From an uncultured Amylibacter sp. (lineage in GTDB: Bacteria > Pseudomonadota > Alphaproteobacteria > Rhodobacterales > Rhodobacteraceae): DNA of 6,821 nt. The stretch spans positions 1 to 6,821 of the forward strand of contig CALLAV010000086.1 in the NCBI GenBank assembly GCA_938001995.1. Reading direction: 5' to 3'. Shown one piece after another: positions 5,261 through 6,821 of the stretch. Below the pieces are notes generated by a model. It was not told where the DNA came from. It did not search any database and saw nothing but the letters and a program-made list of their open reading frames with translations. The stretch's first letter is position 1. Every line of letters starts with the position of its first letter. The position numbers were made by a program, and so were the translations under genes.

Positions 5261-6547
5261 ATGACCAAATCACTTCGCCTCGGCATTGCCGGTCTTGGAA
5301 CTGTTGGCGCTGGCGTCATCAAGATCGTCCAGCAGAATGCTGCCCTTCTGTCCGCCCGCTCTGGCACATCTATCTCGGTCACCGCCGTCTGCGCCCAATC
5401 GCGCACCAAAAACCGTGGTGTGGACCTGTCGGATTACGCATGGGAAGACGATCCTGTCGCGCTTGCCAAACGCGATGACGTGGATGTCTATGTGGAACTG
5501 ATGGGCGGCGAAGACGGCCCTGCCAAAGCCTCGGTAGAGGCCGCAATTGCAGCGGGCAAACACGTCGTTACCGCGAACAAAGCACTGCTTGCACACCACG
5601 GTCACGCCCTAGCAAGCGCGGCCGAAGACGCAGGCGTCTCCTTACGCTTTGAAGCCGCCGTTGCAGGAGGCATCCCCATCATCAAAGCCCTAACCGAAGG
5701 GCTGGCTGGCAACAAAATCCAACGGATCATGGGCGTCATGAACGGCACCTGTAATTATATCCTGACCCGCATGGAACACTCTGGCCTGCCCTATGCGGAA
5801 ATTTTTGAGGAAGCAAACCAGCTTGGGTTCCTAGAAGCAGATCCAAACCTCGACGTAGGTGGCATCGATGCGGCGCATAAACTGGTTCTGCTCTCCTCCA
5901 TCGCTTACGGCACCCAAGTGGATTTCGACGCAGCACAACTTCAGGGCATCGGTGAAATCTCCATCGACGATATTACCGCAGCCAAGGATATGGGCTATCG
6001 CATCAAACTCCTCGGACTGTCGCAGATGACCGCCAAAGGGCTCGAACAAACCATGCAGCCTTGCCTTGTGCCTTACAACTCTCCCCTCGGCCAGCTCGAA
6101 GGTGGCACAAACATGGTGGTGATAGAAGGCGACAATGTGGGTCAGGTCGTCCTGCGCGGTGCAGGTGCTGGCGAAGGACCTACCGCATCCGCCGTCATGG
6201 GCGACGTGATGGACATCGCGCGCGGTATCTCGATCCCAACTTTCGGTATTCCAGCGGCCCAATTGGTCCGTTCGCCAGCCGCTCAATCCACCACACCGTC
6301 CGCCTATTACATCCGCACCAGCTTACGCGATGCCCCGGGTGTGCTGGCCAACATCGCCCGCGCTCTGGGTGATGCAGGTGTGTCCATCGATCGCCTACGC
6401 CAACAAAACCACGAAGGCGACAGCGCACCGGTTCTGATCGTAACACACCCAACCGAGCCTGCGAACATCGACAAGGCGCTTGCAGCCATCGCCGCTAACA
6501 GCGACACAACCAGTGATCCCATCGCCCTCAAAATCGTCGAAGTCTAA
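5261..6547 (+). CDS. hom: Homoserine dehydrogenase (EC 1.1.1.3) with C-terminal ACT domain
   Basis: Predicted 428-residue cytoplasmic enzyme that reduces L-aspartate 4-semialdehyde to L-homoserine with NAD(P)H, the branch step to threonine, isoleucine and methionine. The Rossmann domain begins LRLGIAGLGTVGAG, with GLGTVG at 11-16. HVVTANKALL (101-110) holds the conserved K107. MNGTCNYILTRM (160-171) and LGFLEADPNLDVGGIDAAHK (188-207) make the catalytic region, with E192, D203 and K207 spaced as in yeast Hom6 E208, D219 and K223. LRGAGAGEGPTASAVMGD (298-315) returns to the cofactor domain. Residues 348-428, beginning YYIRTSLRDAPGVLANIA, form an ACT domain, implying allosteric feedback, normally by threonine. 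It is monofunctional, with no aspartokinase. Length is normal and no key residue is missing. Start ATG 5261 has TAAGGG 7 nt upstream; an in-frame TTG at 5195 was rejected because its 22 extra residues lie before the Rossmann strand. A terminator follows. Confidence 0.97.
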   Translation: MTKSLRLGIAGLGTVGAGVIKIVQQNAALLSARSGTSISVTAVCAQSRTKNRGVDLSDYAWEDDPVALAKRDDVDVYVELMGGEDGPAKASVEAAIAAGKHVVTANKALLAHHGHALASAAEDAGVSLRFEAAVAGGIPIIKALTEGLAGNKIQRIMGVMNGTCNYILTRMEHSGLPYAEIFEEANQLGFLEADPNLDVGGIDAAHKLVLLSSIAYGTQVDFDAAQLQGIGEISIDDITAAKDMGYRIKLLGLSQMTAKGLEQTMQPCLVPYNSPLGQLEGGTNMVVIEGDNVGQVVLRGAGAGEGPTASAVMGDVMDIARGISIPTFGIPAAQLVRSPAAQSTTPSAYYIRTSLRDAPGVLANIARALGDAGVSIDRLRQQNHEGDSAPVLIVTHPTEPANIDKALAAIAANSDTTSDPIALKIVEV

Positions 6548-6587
6548 GCACCACGTCTCGCCTTTTTCTTGATCTAAATATCCAAAG

Positions 6588-6620
6588 AAAAACCCCGCAG
6601 CATCCACTGCGGGGTCTTTT
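6588..6620. terminator. Bidirectional intrinsic terminator between hom and the SRPBCC gene
   Basis: ACCCCGCAG (6592-6600) and CTGCGGGGT (6607-6615) form a perfect 9-bp stem with a 6-nt loop. On the plus strand the stem is followed by TCTTTT, 45 nt after the hom stop. On the minus strand it is followed by a run of five T (plus-strand A 6588-6592), then CTTT, 25 nt after the SRPBCC gene stop. It therefore serves both convergent genes, with the stronger T-tract on the minus side. Confidence 0.9.
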
Positions 6621-6639
6621 CTGTCACAGGCCTGCGAAT

Positions 6640-6821
6640 TTAACCCGCCACTGTCTCCCGCATATGGGCGAAGTGTTTGTCCCAGCCATCATCCAGCGCT
6701 GACATCAAACCAAAGGCCGCCTCACCCGCCGCTTCAATCCCTGTATGCGTTAGTTTGATCCGCGTGCCACCGTCCACTGCGTTTAGCTCCCACAGCAACT
6801 CGGTCATGACACCACCAAGCG
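6640..6821 (-). CDS. SRPBCC/AHSA1-type domain protein, C-terminal part, cut by window edge
   Basis: The last 59 residues of a minus-strand gene, stop codon TAA at 6642-6640; the start lies beyond the right edge. The readable sequence has ELLWELNAVDGGTRIKLTHTG (7-27), the paired beta-strands usual near the end of AHSA1-like SRPBCC (START-fold) proteins. It is followed by a final helix with GWDKHFAHMRE (45-55), which matches the Gly-Trp and His pattern of that family. Such proteins are about 140-160 residues with a hydrophobic ligand cavity and are often encoded next to ArsR-type regulators, but neither ligand nor partner can be judged here. The gene converges on hom across the shared terminator. 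Confidence 0.75.
   Translation of the reverse strand, partial: LGGVMTELLWELNAVDGGTRIKLTHTGIEAAGEAAFGLMSALDDGWDKHFAHMRETVAG

Overview
The window reads as a chromosomal segment of an alphaproteobacterium, most likely a marine Rhodobacterales/Roseobacter-type organism. That assignment rests on codon use, on moderate GC content and on the look of the proteins: a small Ala/Arg-rich lipoprotein, an HFLEH-type M16 protease with a partner lacking the motif, and an alphaproteobacterial-style cyclase. It is inferred by eye, not by a database search. I see no transposase, integrase, phage gene, CRISPR array, tRNA or rRNA. This is ordinary core or near-core chromosome, and I do not see an obvious large undescribed system.

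Layout from left to right. (1) The 5' two-fifths or so of a short-chain dehydrogenase/reductase gene runs off the left edge on the minus strand (1-374). (2) After a 225-bp divergent spacer, a plus-strand gene (600-1511) fuses a class III nucleotide cyclase domain to a C-terminal FHA domain. (3) A two-gene unit (1624-4234) encodes two exported M16 peptidase-family proteins, one with the zinc motif HFLEH and one without, separated by one base and probably working as a heterodimer. (4) A convergent minus-strand TetR-family regulator (4218-4796) overlaps the end of the second M16 gene by 17 bp. (5) A 107-bp divergent spacer holds a strong inverted repeat that looks like a TetR operator, followed by a small lipoprotein gene (4904-5170). 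(6) hom, homoserine dehydrogenase with an ACT domain (5261-6547), is the best-identified gene. (7) A bidirectional intrinsic terminator separates hom from the 3' end of a minus-strand SRPBCC/AHSA1-type gene that runs off the right edge (6640-6821).

Functionally the window is a mosaic: cyclic-nucleotide or phosphopeptide signalling, envelope proteolysis, a one-component repressor with its likely operator, an outer-membrane lipoprotein, and threonine/methionine/isoleucine precursor synthesis. The points most worth following are the cyclase-FHA fusion with a non-canonical substrate-lysine position, the split of catalytic features between the two M16 subunits, and the palindrome upstream of tetR, which may control both tetR and the lipoprotein gene.
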